Source: JAWXBA01 sp048499805 (lineage in GTDB: Bacteria; Gemmatimonadota; Gemmatimonadetes; Gemmatimonadales; GWC2-71-9). Taken from it: DNA of 64,000 bases. A program made the position numbers and the translations under genes. The stretch covers positions 186,001-250,000 of the forward strand of contig JASNZF010000001.1 of the NCBI GenBank assembly GCA_048499805.1, written 5' to 3'. Within the stretch, counting starts at the first letter, position 1, and the number at the start of each line of letters is the position of its first letter. A model generated the notes under the pieces. That model searched no databases and was not told the DNA's origin. It saw nothing but the letters and a program-made list of their open reading frames with translations. Positions 1 to 8,260 of this stretch are shown here, piece by piece.

Positions 1-2
1 AG

Positions 3-506
3 GCGCAAGTCACCGCCGCGCTCGGTCGGATGCGCTCCCAGAGCGCCACCGATGCGGACCGCGAGCTGATGGCGAAGCTGCGGCCCCAGGGTGGCGCAGG
101 CGGGGGCGGCTTCGGGGGCGCCCGCGGCGCAGGCGGCGTCGGTGGCGGTGCCGTCGGTGGGCGCCGGCCCTCGACGGTGGACTTCCAGTTCGGCGGCAGC
201 TACATCGTGTTCATCGACCGGGGTCGGGGTCCGGAACCGGTCTACGTCCAGACCGGCCTGACCGACCTGGACTACAGCGAGGTGGTGCGCGGGATCACCG
301 CGGATGACCGGGTCATGCTGCTGCCCAGCGCGAGCCTGCTCCAGTCGCAGGAGGAGTGGCGCAACCGGATGCAGCGGATGACGGGCAACTCCGGTGTCCC
401 GGGGATCGGAACCACCAACAGCCAGGGCGCGGCCGGATCGACGGCCCGGCCGGGTGGCACCACAGGTGGCGGGCCAACGCCCCCAGCGGGGGGAGGCCGG
501 CCATGA
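3..506 (+). CDS. Periplasmic adaptor (MacA/HlyD-like), C-terminal part, 5'-truncated by the window
   Basis: The frame is open from base 3 to a TGA at 504-506, so only the last ~167 residues are present. After a Gly-rich spacer (about residues 30-55 of the visible part) comes a region resembling the last barrel domain of RND/MacA-type membrane-fusion proteins (VDFQFGGSYIVFIDRG, then 'VQTGLTDLDYSEVVRGI'). A low-complexity G/P/T-rich tail follows. Its stop overlaps the start of the permease in an ATGA, so the two are translationally coupled. I infer an adaptor linking an inner-membrane exporter to an outer-membrane channel. The ATPase is not in the window and may lie upstream or elsewhere. Confidence 0.7.
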   Translation, partial: AQVTAALGRMRSQSATDADRELMAKLRPQGGAGGGGFGGARGAGGVGGGAVGGRRPSTVDFQFGGSYIVFIDRGRGPEPVYVQTGLTDLDYSEVVRGITADDRVMLLPSASLLQSQEEWRNRMQRMTGNSGVPGIGTTNSQGAAGSTARPGGTTGGGPTPPAGGGRP

Positions 507-1714
507 TCATCGGGGAAATCATCAAGGTCGCGTTCCAGAGCATTCGCGCCAACAAGCTCCGGGCGATCCTGACCATGCTCGGCGTGATCATCGGCGTGGG
601 CGCCGTGATCGCGGTCGTGGCACTCGGTACCGGTGCCCAGCGCGCGGTCGAGGCGCGGATTGACGCCCTGGGCGCCCAGCTGCTGACGATCTCGCCCGGG
701 CAGTCGTTCATGGGTGGCCGTGCCAGCGAGGTGCGGGTCTCCCTGACGGTGGCCGATGCCGACGCCCTGCGGGACCAGGGCCGGGTGCTGGCGGCGGTCG
801 TGCCCGAGATCCAGCGCTCGTTCCAGGTCAAGTATGGCAACAAGAACTTCAACATCAACATTCTCGGTACCACGCCGAACTATGTCGATGTCCGCAACTA
901 TGAAGTGGTGATCGGTCGCAACCTGACGGAGGGCGATGACGGCGGGCGCCAGCGCTATGCCCTGCTGGGCGCGGATGTGCCCAAGATGTTCGACGTCAAC
1001 CCGATCTCGCTGATCAACCAGACCATCCAGATCCGGGGCCAGCCGTTCGAGATCGTCGGCATCCTGAGTGCCAAGGGCTCCCAGGGCTTCTCCAACCCGG
1101 ATGAGCAGATCATCGTGCCGCTGAGCACCGCCCGCTACCGCCTGATGGGCAGCGACCGGCTCCGGAACGTCGCGGTCAAGGTGGCCGACGGCATCCCGCT
1201 CGAGCGCGGCATGGTGGAGGTGGAACAGATCCTCCGCTCGCAGCACAAGATCCGGCCGGGGGGGAGCAATGACTTCCAGATCCAGAACCCCCAGGAGATC
1301 CTCGCCACCCAGCAGGAAACCACCCAGACCTTCGGGATGCTGCTCGCCAGCATCGCCGCCGTGTCCCTGGTGGTTGGCGGGATCGGGATCATGAACATCA
1401 TGCTGGTCTCCGTGACCGAGCGGACCCGGGAAATCGGGATCCGCAAGGCGCTGGGGGCCACCAAGTTCAACATCCTGTTCCAGTTCCTCACCGAAGCGGT
1501 GGCGCTCTGCATGCTCGGCGGGATCCTCGGGATCGCGGCCGGCGCCGGGGGCGCCTCGGCGATGTCCAAGTACCTGGGGTGGAGCACCTACGTCTCCCCG
1601 GTTGCCGTGGCGGTGGCCTTCGGGTTCTCGGTTGCCGTCGGGCTGTTCTTCGGGCTCTGGCCCGCCAAGCGGGCTGCCGGATTGAACACGATCGACGCCC
1701 TGCGCTACGAGTAG
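503..1714 (+). CDS. ABC transporter permease, MacB/FtsX family
   Basis: 403 residues, starting at the ATG that overlaps the preceding TGA by 4 bases. The N-terminal segment (IIKVAFQSIRANKLRAILTM) plus one transmembrane helix is typical of MacB_PCD proteins. A periplasmic domain spans about residues 50-270. Three C-terminal helices follow, with the FtsX signature (NIMLVSVTERTREIGIRKA, about residues 300-320). The end, 'IDALRYE', is the usual terminus of this family. No ATP-binding domain is present, so it is a separate permease subunit. It probably exports lipid-linked or peptide substrates together with the upstream adaptor; the substrate cannot be told from the sequence. Confidence 0.9.
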   Translation: MIIGEIIKVAFQSIRANKLRAILTMLGVIIGVGAVIAVVALGTGAQRAVEARIDALGAQLLTISPGQSFMGGRASEVRVSLTVADADALRDQGRVLAAVVPEIQRSFQVKYGNKNFNINILGTTPNYVDVRNYEVVIGRNLTEGDDGGRQRYALLGADVPKMFDVNPISLINQTIQIRGQPFEIVGILSAKGSQGFSNPDEQIIVPLSTARYRLMGSDRLRNVAVKVADGIPLERGMVEVEQILRSQHKIRPGGSNDFQIQNPQEILATQQETTQTFGMLLASIAAVSLVVGGIGIMNIMLVSVTERTREIGIRKALGATKFNILFQFLTEAVALCMLGGILGIAAGAGGASAMSKYLGWSTYVSPVAVAVAFGFSVAVGLFFGLWPAKRAAGLNTIDALRYE

Positions 1715-1738
1715 TCGGCGCGCTGCCGGGACGCGCCT

Positions 1739-1764
1739 GCGGGGCACCTCTCGGGGTGCCCCGC
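1739..1764. terminator. Hairpin after the ABC permease
   Basis: Perfect 10-bp stem GCGGGGCACC / GGTGCCCCGC with a 6-nt loop, 25 bases after the permease stop. There is no clear T tract, so it is a terminator-like hairpin rather than a textbook intrinsic terminator. Confidence 0.5.
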
Positions 1765-1856
1765 TTCGCGTGGTAGGCAGGGAGCCCGCAACTGCATATT
1801 TTCCCCGGGACCCACTCACCCACCCCTGACGGCCAGGAGTCCGCATCTCGCCACCC

Positions 1857-3176
1857 GTGCCCGCCTCCCCATCCCGTGGGGGCCCGTTCCGGACCCACCG
1901 GGTGGCGATCGTGGCTTCCCTGGGGATCCTCCTGGCCCAGGCGGCACGGATCCCCGAGTTGACCGACCCCCTGGGCAACCCCGTTCCCGACCGTTGGCAG
2001 TTGTCCACCCCCTGGCTCCATACCCTGGGATCGCCCCTCTTCTCCCTCTGGGACCAGGTGGCGATGCTTTCCCGCTCGCGCCTGTCCGGCCTCCTCCTCG
2101 GACTGGCAGTGGGGTACCTGGCGTGGCGCGTGGTGGCACGGTGGCATCGCCGAGTGCGGTGGCAACGGGCGGCCCTCGAGGAGGGGAGCACCTTGCTGGT
2201 CGCGATCGCGCTGTTCGGCGCGTTTGTGGCGATCGGAATGGCCTGGAACACCCGTCCCGCACGCCGGCTGGTGGGACTGGGCAGCGGGGAATTCACCGTC
2301 GAGGTGCACAGTCACTCCAGCGTGTCGCATGACGTGAAGTCCTGGCCGGTGGCGGGGTTCGACGTCGAGCAGAGCCGGGCGTGGCACCAGCGCGCCGGCG
2401 TGGACGTCCTGTTCGTCACCGACCACAACCTGACGACGGGATGGGAGCGGACCGGGCTCGCCGAGACCCCGGGCCAGTTGCGGCTCTGCCCGGGGGTGGA
2501 GATTTCGGCCTTCGGGGCCCATGTGGTGGTGCTTGGGACGCCGCTGCCTGCCGACCCCGCGGCCTACCGCGGCTCCGCCGAAAACCGGGCCCGGCTGTTC
2601 CGGGAGGTGCGGCGGGAGCCCGGGGCGATCGCCATCGCCTCCCTGCCGGAATACCGCGGAAAGGCCGCCGAGTTCCTGGCCGAGGGCGTCGGCGGCTTCG
2701 AGGTCGTGAACGCCTCGCCGAAGGCGAACGAGCTCTCGCGCCGGGAGCGCGACAGCGTGGTGGCACTCGCTCGCCGGCACGGCGTGGCGGTCGTGGCGGC
2801 CGGCGACCAGCACGGCTATGGCGCCACGCCGATGGCCTGGAATGTCATGCGCGAGCCGCGCTGGTGGCAGATCGGCGACGGGCTGTGTGCCGCCGTGGTC
2901 GCGCAGCTCAGGGCCGGGGGAGTCACCGCCGTGCAGATCGTCGAACGGTCCCGGCTTCGCCCCGACCACCCGCTGCCGGGCTTCCTCACGCCGCTCGGCG
3001 TGCTCTGGATGGCCTGGGCCACCCTCAGCCTCGGGGGCGTCCTGAGCTGGCTGGCGTGGCTCTGGGGCCTGACCCTGCTCACCAGGGCGCTGCTCCGTCG
3101 CTTGCGGGAGCATCGGGCCCGCGCCATACTCACTGCCGTAGGTGCCGTTCCCTCCTCCTCCACCAGGCGCACATGA
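1857..3176 (+). CDS. Membrane-anchored PHP-domain metallophosphoesterase-like protein
   Basis: 439 residues from a GTG start. Three hydrophobic segments lie in the first ~130 residues and one or two near the C-terminus (about 380-420). The middle resembles a PHP domain: 'VEVHSHSS' (His-x-His at about 151-153), then 'VLFVTDHN' (about 185-191) and a later 'AAGDQHGYG' giving further possible metal ligands. PHP domains hydrolyse phosphoesters using two or three metals. The flanking membrane segments suggest a membrane-bound enzyme, with the substrate unknown. The stop overlaps the fabH start (ATGA), implying co-translation. Confidence 0.7.
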   Translation: MPASPSRGGPFRTHRVAIVASLGILLAQAARIPELTDPLGNPVPDRWQLSTPWLHTLGSPLFSLWDQVAMLSRSRLSGLLLGLAVGYLAWRVVARWHRRVRWQRAALEEGSTLLVAIALFGAFVAIGMAWNTRPARRLVGLGSGEFTVEVHSHSSVSHDVKSWPVAGFDVEQSRAWHQRAGVDVLFVTDHNLTTGWERTGLAETPGQLRLCPGVEISAFGAHVVVLGTPLPADPAAYRGSAENRARLFREVRREPGAIAIASLPEYRGKAAEFLAEGVGGFEVVNASPKANELSRRERDSVVALARRHGVAVVAAGDQHGYGATPMAWNVMREPRWWQIGDGLCAAVVAQLRAGGVTAVQIVERSRLRPDHPLPGFLTPLGVLWMAWATLSLGGVLSWLAWLWGLTLLTRALLRRLREHRARAILTAVGAVPSSSTRRT

Positions 3177-4168
3177 CACGAGCCGTCTTTCTGGGCACCG
3201 GCCGAGCCCTTCCCGACCGTGTGGTCACCAATGATGCGCTGTCCGAGCTCATGGACACGTCCGATGACTGGATCCAGGCCCGGACCGGCATTGCGGAGCG
3301 TCGCTGGGTGTCCCCGGGCGAGACCGGTGTGGGGCTGGCGAAGGTCGCCACGGAACGCGCCCTCGCGCGCGCGGGGCTGACCGCCGGCGACCTCGATGCC
3401 ATCGTCTATGCGACCTCGACTCCCGACCATTTTGCTCCCGGCAACGGCGTCTTCCTCCAGCGGGAGCTCGGGGCGGGGCCGATTCCCGCCATCGACATCC
3501 GCACCCAGTGCAGCGGCTTCGTATACGGACTCTCCGTGGCCGATGCCTTCATCCGCAGCGGCAGCTGGAGCCGGGTCCTCGTGGTGGGACAGGAGATCCA
3601 GTCCACCCGGATGGATGTCTCGACCGCGGGCCGGAACACGGCGGTAATCTTTGCGGATGGGGCGGGGGCCGCGGTCCTCGGCGCGACCGAGGATCCGGGG
3701 CGGGGTATCCTCGGCTTCGACCTGCACAGTGACGGGAGCCATGCCGAGAAGCTCTGGGCCGATGGCCCCGGGGCGATCTACCATCCCAGCATCACCCACG
3801 AGCAGCTGGACGAGGGGCGGTACTGGCTCCAGATGGACGGCAAGGATGTGTTCCGGCATGCCATCACCAAGATGCCCGAGTCGGTGCGGGCGGTCCTCGC
3901 CACGACCGGGGTGGCGCTCGAGGAGGTGAAGCTGGTGATTCCACACCAGGCCAACCTGCGGATCTCCGAGATGGTGCAGAAGAGCCTCGGTCTGCGCGAC
4001 GACCAGACCTACAACAACATCATGCGGTACGGGAACACCACGGCGGCGACCATTCCCATCGCCCTCGACGAATGCGTCGAGGCGGGTCGGCTCGACACGG
4101 GGGACCTGCTGGTATTGACGGCGTTTGGATCGGGCTTCATGTGGGGAAGCTGCGTGGTCCGGTGGTAG
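3173..4168 (+). CDS. fabH: 3-oxoacyl-ACP synthase III (KAS III)
   Basis: 331 residues, usual FabH length, starting at the ATG that overlaps the PHP gene stop. The thiolase-fold triad is complete: Cys in 'IRTQCSGFVYGL', His in 'IPHQANLRISE' and Asn in 'YGNTTAATIPIAL'. FabH condenses acetyl- or branched-chain acyl-CoA with malonyl-ACP to start fatty-acid synthesis. No other fab genes are adjacent, so this may be a second copy or serve a specialised acyl product. The next gene starts 33 bases on behind a GGAGGG ribosome-binding site. Confidence 0.9.
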   Translation: MTRAVFLGTGRALPDRVVTNDALSELMDTSDDWIQARTGIAERRWVSPGETGVGLAKVATERALARAGLTAGDLDAIVYATSTPDHFAPGNGVFLQRELGAGPIPAIDIRTQCSGFVYGLSVADAFIRSGSWSRVLVVGQEIQSTRMDVSTAGRNTAVIFADGAGAAVLGATEDPGRGILGFDLHSDGSHAEKLWADGPGAIYHPSITHEQLDEGRYWLQMDGKDVFRHAITKMPESVRAVLATTGVALEEVKLVIPHQANLRISEMVQKSLGLRDDQTYNNIMRYGNTTAATIPIALDECVEAGRLDTGDLLVLTAFGSGFMWGSCVVRW

Positions 4169-4201
4169 GACCTGGTCCGCGGCCCTCCGGAGGGTGAACC
4201 G

Positions 4202-4939
4202 ATGCGGCTGATGCCGCACATCGCACTGATCGGGGAGCACGATTCCGCGGTCATCGCCCACCGGGCGGTCCCGCGCGCGCTCGAACTGGCCGCCAGCCTG
4301 CTCGAGGCCCGCATCGACTGGGACTGGCTCCGGACCGACGCGCTGGATGCGGATCCCGCCACGACCCTGATGCCGTATTCCGGATACTGGGTCGTGCCGG
4401 CCAGCCCCTACGCCAGCTTCGAGGGCGCCCTCGGCGCCATTCGCTTCGCCCGTGAGAGTGGCCGGCCCTTCCTCGGCACCTGTGGAGGGTTCCAGCACGT
4501 CGTCATCGAGCACGCCAGGCACGAGATGGGGCTGGACGCTGCGGCCCACGCGGAGCTGGACCCCGCGGCACCGGGGGCGGTCATCGTCCCGCTGGCCTGC
4601 AGTCTGGTGGAGGAATCCGGGATGGTTCATCCCACTCCCGGGTCGCAGTTGAGTGCGCTGTGCGGCGAGGAACCGTTTCCCGCCGAATATCACTGCCGCT
4701 ACGGGGTCGAGGCTGCCTTTGCCACTCGCCTCGAGGCAACGGAGCTGCGTGTTTCCGCCCGGGATCCGGCCGGCGAGGTCCGGGCGGTCGAACGGGCCGA
4801 TCACCCGTTCTTGCACGCCACGCTCTTCCAGCCCGAGCGGGCGGCACTGGCAGGACTGGTCCACCCGCTGATCGCCGGGTTCGTGGGTGCAGTCACGGCG
4901 GGCACCCCGGTGCGTCTTCCCCCCCATTCCCTTGCCTGA
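4202..4939 (+). CDS. CTP synthase C-terminal-region-related protein (class I amidotransferase-like), Cys form
   Basis: 245 residues beginning 'MRLMPHIALIGEHDSAVIAH'. It matches the family named 'CTP synthase C-terminal region-related (seleno)protein', a stand-alone class I glutamine-amidotransferase fold. The nucleophile-elbow position is the Cys of 'FLGTCGGFQHVVIE'; some relatives are known to carry selenocysteine there. A catalytic-type His/Glu pair at the C-terminus is not obvious, so amidotransferase activity is uncertain. It sits between fabH and an acetyltransferase with short gaps, probably one transcript. Function unknown. Confidence 0.75.
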   Translation: MRLMPHIALIGEHDSAVIAHRAVPRALELAASLLEARIDWDWLRTDALDADPATTLMPYSGYWVVPASPYASFEGALGAIRFARESGRPFLGTCGGFQHVVIEHARHEMGLDAAAHAELDPAAPGAVIVPLACSLVEESGMVHPTPGSQLSALCGEEPFPAEYHCRYGVEAAFATRLEATELRVSARDPAGEVRAVERADHPFLHATLFQPERAALAGLVHPLIAGFVGAVTAGTPVRLPPHSLA

Positions 4940-4944
4940 GCGCG

Positions 4945-5517
4945 ATGGCCCTCTCGATCCGGTTTGCCCACCACGACGATGGTCCCGACCTGGCCTCGAT
5001 CTATGCACCGCATGTCGAGGCCGCCGCCACCTCGTTTGAGCTGCACGCGCCCGACGCGGCGGAAATGGGGCGCCGCGTCGTGGACCTGCTCCAGACCCAC
5101 CCGTGGCTGGTGGCCGAGTCGGAGGGCGAGGTGATCGGGTACAGCTATGCCTCACCGCATCGCCCGAGGCCCGGCTACCGCTGGTCCACCGAGGTCTCGG
5201 TCTACGTCAGCCCCGACCGGCATCGGGGGCGGGTGGGGCGGGCGCTGTACACGGCATTGTTCGAGCTGTTGGTGCTGCAGCACTACGTGACCGCCTATGC
5301 CGGAATCACCCTCCCCAACCCCGCCAGCGTGGCCTTTCACGAGGCGATGGGGTTCCGGGAGATCGGGACCTACCAGCACATCGGGCACAAGCTGGGGGCG
5401 TGGCACGACGTGGTCTGGTACTCGCGCCTGCTCCGTCCGTTACCACGGCAGCCGGAGGAACCGATTCCACTGGTCAGCCTCCGGAAGGCGGGGATGGTTC
5501 CAGGTTACCTGGCCTGA
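4945..5517 (+). CDS. GNAT acetyltransferase, phosphinothricin/methionine-sulfone acetyltransferase type
   Basis: 190 residues from ATG 4945, 5 bases after the previous stop. The pattern is that of the PAT subgroup: 'IRFAHHDDGPDLASIYAPHV' at the N-terminus, 'STEVSVYVSPDRHRGRVGRA' as the acetyl-CoA pyrophosphate-binding loop (R/Q-x-x-G-x-A equivalent), and 'LPNPASVAFHEAMGF' near the C-terminus. Such enzymes N-acetylate methionine sulfoximine, phosphinothricin or similar amino-acid analogues with acetyl-CoA. An actual role in resistance is an inference only. Confidence 0.85.
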   Translation: MALSIRFAHHDDGPDLASIYAPHVEAAATSFELHAPDAAEMGRRVVDLLQTHPWLVAESEGEVIGYSYASPHRPRPGYRWSTEVSVYVSPDRHRGRVGRALYTALFELLVLQHYVTAYAGITLPNPASVAFHEAMGFREIGTYQHIGHKLGAWHDVVWYSRLLRPLPRQPEEPIPLVSLRKAGMVPGYLA

Positions 5518-5663
5518 TCGTGTCGCCGAGTGTGATTGTCATAAAGCGTTCATTGGCAATGGCTTGGTGGCTGACAGCTCGGCTCCGTGGATCCGGGAAA
5601 CTTCGATCGATTATGTTTCGTACTGGAACATGAGGCTGACGCCAGTCCTACGAGGAGGGAGCC

Positions 5664-5945
5664 ATGCTGGGATTGATCATCACCATTGTCGCCGCCGCCG
5701 GTGGATTCATCCTCACCCGGGACTTCGTGGCGCGACGCCTTCGCTTCGTGGAAGCCGTGCAATCTCCCCTGGCGCCCTTCGCCGCGGCGGGTGTGGTGGC
5801 GCTGGTGGCGTGGCCCTTTGCCATCCTGCCGTTCGTGACGCAGATGACAGCGGCGGTGACCGCGATTGCGGCGGGGTTCGGGGTCTCGAGCGGGGCCAAG
5901 GCCATCCGGCGCCAGGACCTGCTGCCAGCGCCGCGGAGACGGTGA
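5664..5945 (+). CDS. Small membrane protein of unknown function
   Basis: 93 residues with a strong ribosome-binding site (AGGAGGGAGCC) directly before the ATG. It has one hydrophobic segment at the start (LGLIITIVAAAGGFIL) and one or two more at about 35-75 (AAGVVALVAWPFAILPF, then an Ala/Thr-rich helix). The C-terminus is basic. I do not recognise a family. The 146-base upstream gap is noticeably less GC-rich than its surroundings and probably holds the promoter. Confidence 0.65.
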   Translation: MLGLIITIVAAAGGFILTRDFVARRLRFVEAVQSPLAPFAAAGVVALVAWPFAILPFVTQMTAAVTAIAAGFGVSSGAKAIRRQDLLPAPRRR

Positions 5946-6057
5946 GGTCGGCGGGTCGGCGGGTCAGAGGGTCGGCGGGTCAGCGGGTCGGAGGGTCGTG
6001 AATTCCGCGTTGCCCGCCTGCCCGCCTACCCGCCTGCCCGCCTGCCCGCCCCTGCTA
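5946..6057. repeat. Inverted pair of octamer tandem tracts
   Basis: 5946-5998 holds about six degenerate copies of an octamer of type GGCGGGTC. 6012-6057 holds about five copies of GCCCGCCT, whose complement (AGGCGGGC) is nearly the same unit. The two arms can form a long imperfect hairpin between the small membrane protein and the YggX-like gene. It belongs to the dispersed tract family described in the findings. Confidence 0.8.
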
Positions 6058-6067
6058 TCTTTCCCGG

Positions 6068-6310
6068 ATGCCAAAGATCTCCTGCGCCCGGTGTGGGCTC
6101 GAGAAGGACCAGCAGCCCTTCCGTCCGTTCCAGAACGAGCTCGGGGGGCGCGCGTTCGAGACGATCTGTGTGGACTGCTGGGGCGAGTGGCTCAAGCACC
6201 AGCAGGCACTGATCAACCACTACGCGCTGAACCTCCGCGAGCCCAAGGCGAAGAGCTTCCTCTTCGAACAGATGGAACAGTTCCTCTTCACCAGCGCAAC
6301 CCAATCCTGA
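6068..6310 (+). CDS. yggX: Fe(2+)-trafficking / oxidative-damage-protection protein, YggX family, with two CxxC pairs
   Basis: 80 residues. Residues ~18-74 align by eye with YggX: 'PFQNELGGRAFETIC', 'WGEWLKHQQALINHYALNL', then 'FLFEQMEQFLF'. YggX proteins are proposed to protect iron-sulfur clusters or move iron. Classical enterobacterial YggX has one conserved N-terminal Cys. Here there are two pairs, 'CARC' near the start and 'CVDC' at about 35-38, suggesting a structural zinc or iron site. The last 23 bases overlap the 3' end of the convergent outer-membrane gene. Confidence 0.8.
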   Translation: MPKISCARCGLEKDQQPFRPFQNELGGRAFETICVDCWGEWLKHQQALINHYALNLREPKAKSFLFEQMEQFLFTSATQS

Positions 6311-7256
6311 AGGTGGCATCGACCGCGGAGCCGCTCGGCTTGAGGTCCTCGGTGAGGGCCAGGATCAGGTCCGGGCCGCCGCGGCCGGGCCGCAGCAGGA
6401 ACCCCATGTCCCCCGTGATCTCCGCCCGGTCGTAGCCCTCCACGCCGGTGTCGCGGTACCCTGCCGTCTGGTAGAACCCGTTGAAGAACATCGTCTGCTG
6501 TCCCCAGAACCGTAGGCTCAGCCCCGATGTCGCCGACCAGAAGGTCGTCTTCTGGAAGGCCTCGAGTTCACCATGTCGCGGCGCCCAACCGAACCCGACA
6601 CTCCCCTCGTAGCGCAGCCGCTCCGATAACTGGCGGAAGCCGGTGATGGTCGCATTCGCGGTCACGACACCGCGGCTGTAGCCCCGCCCGGCGGTCGAGG
6701 TGGGGAGGGTCACATACAACAGGGTCTGGACGGACGGGGAGTTGCGCACCCCAGCTCCCAGCTTGAGGTCGCCGAGGGAGAAGGGGCTGTCGTCCCACTC
6801 CCGTTCCACGCCATCGCTGAAGCGGCCCCGGTAGGCGAACTCGTTGGTCGGGCGCTGTTCCCGCGCCGCGACCCGCAGCCCGGTGACGTCGTGGTACCAG
6901 TTGTAGAACCCGTCCATGACGCCGGCGATGGTGCTGTTCACCTCCGCCGAGACGAGCATGAAGTTGGCCGGGCCGTAGTCCTTGACGAGGGTCAGGTTGA
7001 GCCGGAGCACCTCCGCGTCGAGCAGGAATGCGTTGGCCGGATCCGCGGCGGCGATCTCGATCAGGCTCGACCAGTCGAACTGGGCCGTGGCCTTCCAGGT
7101 GGGGGCCGGTCCGACCATGGCCTGGAAGTACAGGGCGCTGCGGCTGGTGGTGACGGGGTTGATGGGGACGTAGGTCGGCAGGGACTGCGCGCTGATGCTC
7201 GAAGCGCCGGCCACCAGGAGGGCGGCCAGCGCCGAGGGGATGCGAGTGCGTGGCAC
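6288..7256 (-). CDS. Outer-membrane protein, DUF3187-like
   Basis: 322 residues from GTG 7256, which directly begins a signal peptide (hydrophobic AALLVAGASSISAQ with a cleavage-type 'SAQ'). An upstream in-frame GTG at 7310 exists, but the stretch in between contains a strong hairpin and no signal-like sequence, so I prefer 7256. The mature part has alternating short strands, many aromatic residues and a C-terminal Trp, as in beta-barrel outer-membrane proteins. It resembles DUF3187 proteins, whose role is unknown. It is the last gene of the sigma / anti-sigma / PDZ unit, consistent with an envelope function. Confidence 0.7.
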   Translation of the reverse strand: MPRTRIPSALAALLVAGASSISAQSLPTYVPINPVTTSRSALYFQAMVGPAPTWKATAQFDWSSLIEIAAADPANAFLLDAEVLRLNLTLVKDYGPANFMLVSAEVNSTIAGVMDGFYNWYHDVTGLRVAAREQRPTNEFAYRGRFSDGVEREWDDSPFSLGDLKLGAGVRNSPSVQTLLYVTLPTSTAGRGYSRGVVTANATITGFRQLSERLRYEGSVGFGWAPRHGELEAFQKTTFWSATSGLSLRFWGQQTMFFNGFYQTAGYRDTGVEGYDRAEITGDMGFLLRPGRGGPDLILALTEDLKPSGSAVDATFRIGLRW

Positions 7257-7269
7257 GTGAGCTCCGGTC

Positions 7270-7300
7270 GGGGCAGCCGGTAAGGTATACCGGCTGCCCC
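7270..7300 (-). terminator. Perfect 13-bp hairpin between PDZ and outer-membrane genes
   Basis: GGGGCAGCCGGTA / TACCGGCTGCCCC with a 5-nt loop, just after the PDZ gene stop (7307-7309) and before GTG 7256. It may attenuate or process the operon transcript so the distal barrel gene is made at a lower level. There is no T tract. Confidence 0.6.
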
Positions 7301-7306
7301 GCCGCG

Positions 7307-8242
7307 TCACTCCCGGTTGCTGAGCGTGGCGGTCAGGGTCTGCTTCTGGCGATTGCGCTGGATCTCAAGCTTGAGGGTCTCGCCAGCCTCGTAGCTGCTC
7401 AGGATCCGCATCGCCGAGGCGGGGGTGGAGACGCGGCGCCCGTCGATGGCCAGGAGGACATCACCGCCCTTGAGCCCGAGGGAGGATCCCTCGCCGACGC
7501 GGACCACCAGGACGCCCTCGGAGGTGCCGAAATACGACCCCAGTTCGGGGTTGATCGGGGCGAGCTCGAGGTCGGCAAAGCGGGCCCGGGTGCGGAACTC
7601 GAAGGTCCCCCCCGGCATCGTCTCGCGGAACCCGAAGGGCAGGGCCTCCCCGGGCATCCGCTCGACGAGCACCCGGCGCTCATCATCAGGGCGGCTGAAG
7701 ATCATCCGGCGCTCGCCTTCGAGCAGGTCGCCCAGGGCGATCGGTTCGTTGCCGGTCACCAGCGAGACGGTGCGCCGCTGGTTGCCGCGCTTGAATTCCA
7801 CCGCGACGGTGACATCCGGCGCCAGGCGGGAGGCGATTTCCACCAGCCGGAGCGCCGGGATCGACTGCTCGGCGTCGGCATCGGCGGGACGCGGCCCGGC
7901 CGTGACCGAGGTGCCGTCCAGCTTGATGATGATGTCGCCCGACTGGATCCCGGCCTTGAACGCGGGCCCGCCGGGGGTGACGGCCTCGAGCGTCGCACCA
8001 ACCGAGTCATTGGGCTGGGCACGCATGTCCACGGTCACGCCGAGGCGGGCCCGCCGGGAATAGAGGAGCTCCCCCAGGTTCTCGGCGGTCACTTCCTTGC
8101 CATTGATGATGATCCGGACCGGCTGCTGCTGCTCGGTCAGGCGGCGGACGGTGACCTGGGCACCAGCCACCGCCGGGGCCAGGGTGAGCAGGGTCAAGGC
8201 GGCCAGGGCGGCCAGGCGCGAACGGCGGAACGTCGTTGTCAT
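7307..8242 (-). CDS. Exported protein with two PDZ domains
   Basis: 311 residues. A cleavable signal peptide (ending 'VAGAQV', about residue 29) is followed by a PDZ domain at about 60-140 ('GGPAFKAGIQSGDIIIKLDG') and a second at about 215-300 ('VRVGEGSSLGLKGGDVLLAI'). There is no trypsin-like Ser-His-Asp protease domain, so this is a binding or scaffold protein, not DegP/HtrA itself. Its place right after an ECF sigma/anti-sigma pair suggests that it senses or handles unfolded periplasmic or outer-membrane proteins. That role is inferred from context. Confidence 0.8.
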   Translation of the reverse strand: MTTTFRRSRLAALAALTLLTLAPAVAGAQVTVRRLTEQQQPVRIIINGKEVTAENLGELLYSRRARLGVTVDMRAQPNDSVGATLEAVTPGGPAFKAGIQSGDIIIKLDGTSVTAGPRPADADAEQSIPALRLVEIASRLAPDVTVAVEFKRGNQRRTVSLVTGNEPIALGDLLEGERRMIFSRPDDERRVLVERMPGEALPFGFRETMPGGTFEFRTRARFADLELAPINPELGSYFGTSEGVLVVRVGEGSSLGLKGGDVLLAIDGRRVSTPASAMRILSSYEAGETLKLEIQRNRQKQTLTATLSNRE

Positions 8243-8260
8243 GCTATCACTCCTCGGGGC

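Noticed and set aside
272..2296. 674-residue minus-strand frame across the permease gene
   Set aside because: It is the shadow of the FtsX-type permease and PHP genes, with Arg/Pro/His-rich composition and no domain.
7256..7310. Earlier GTG start (7310) for the DUF3187-like gene
   Set aside because: The extra residues are not signal-like and a perfect hairpin lies in this stretch; GTG 7256 begins a proper signal peptide.
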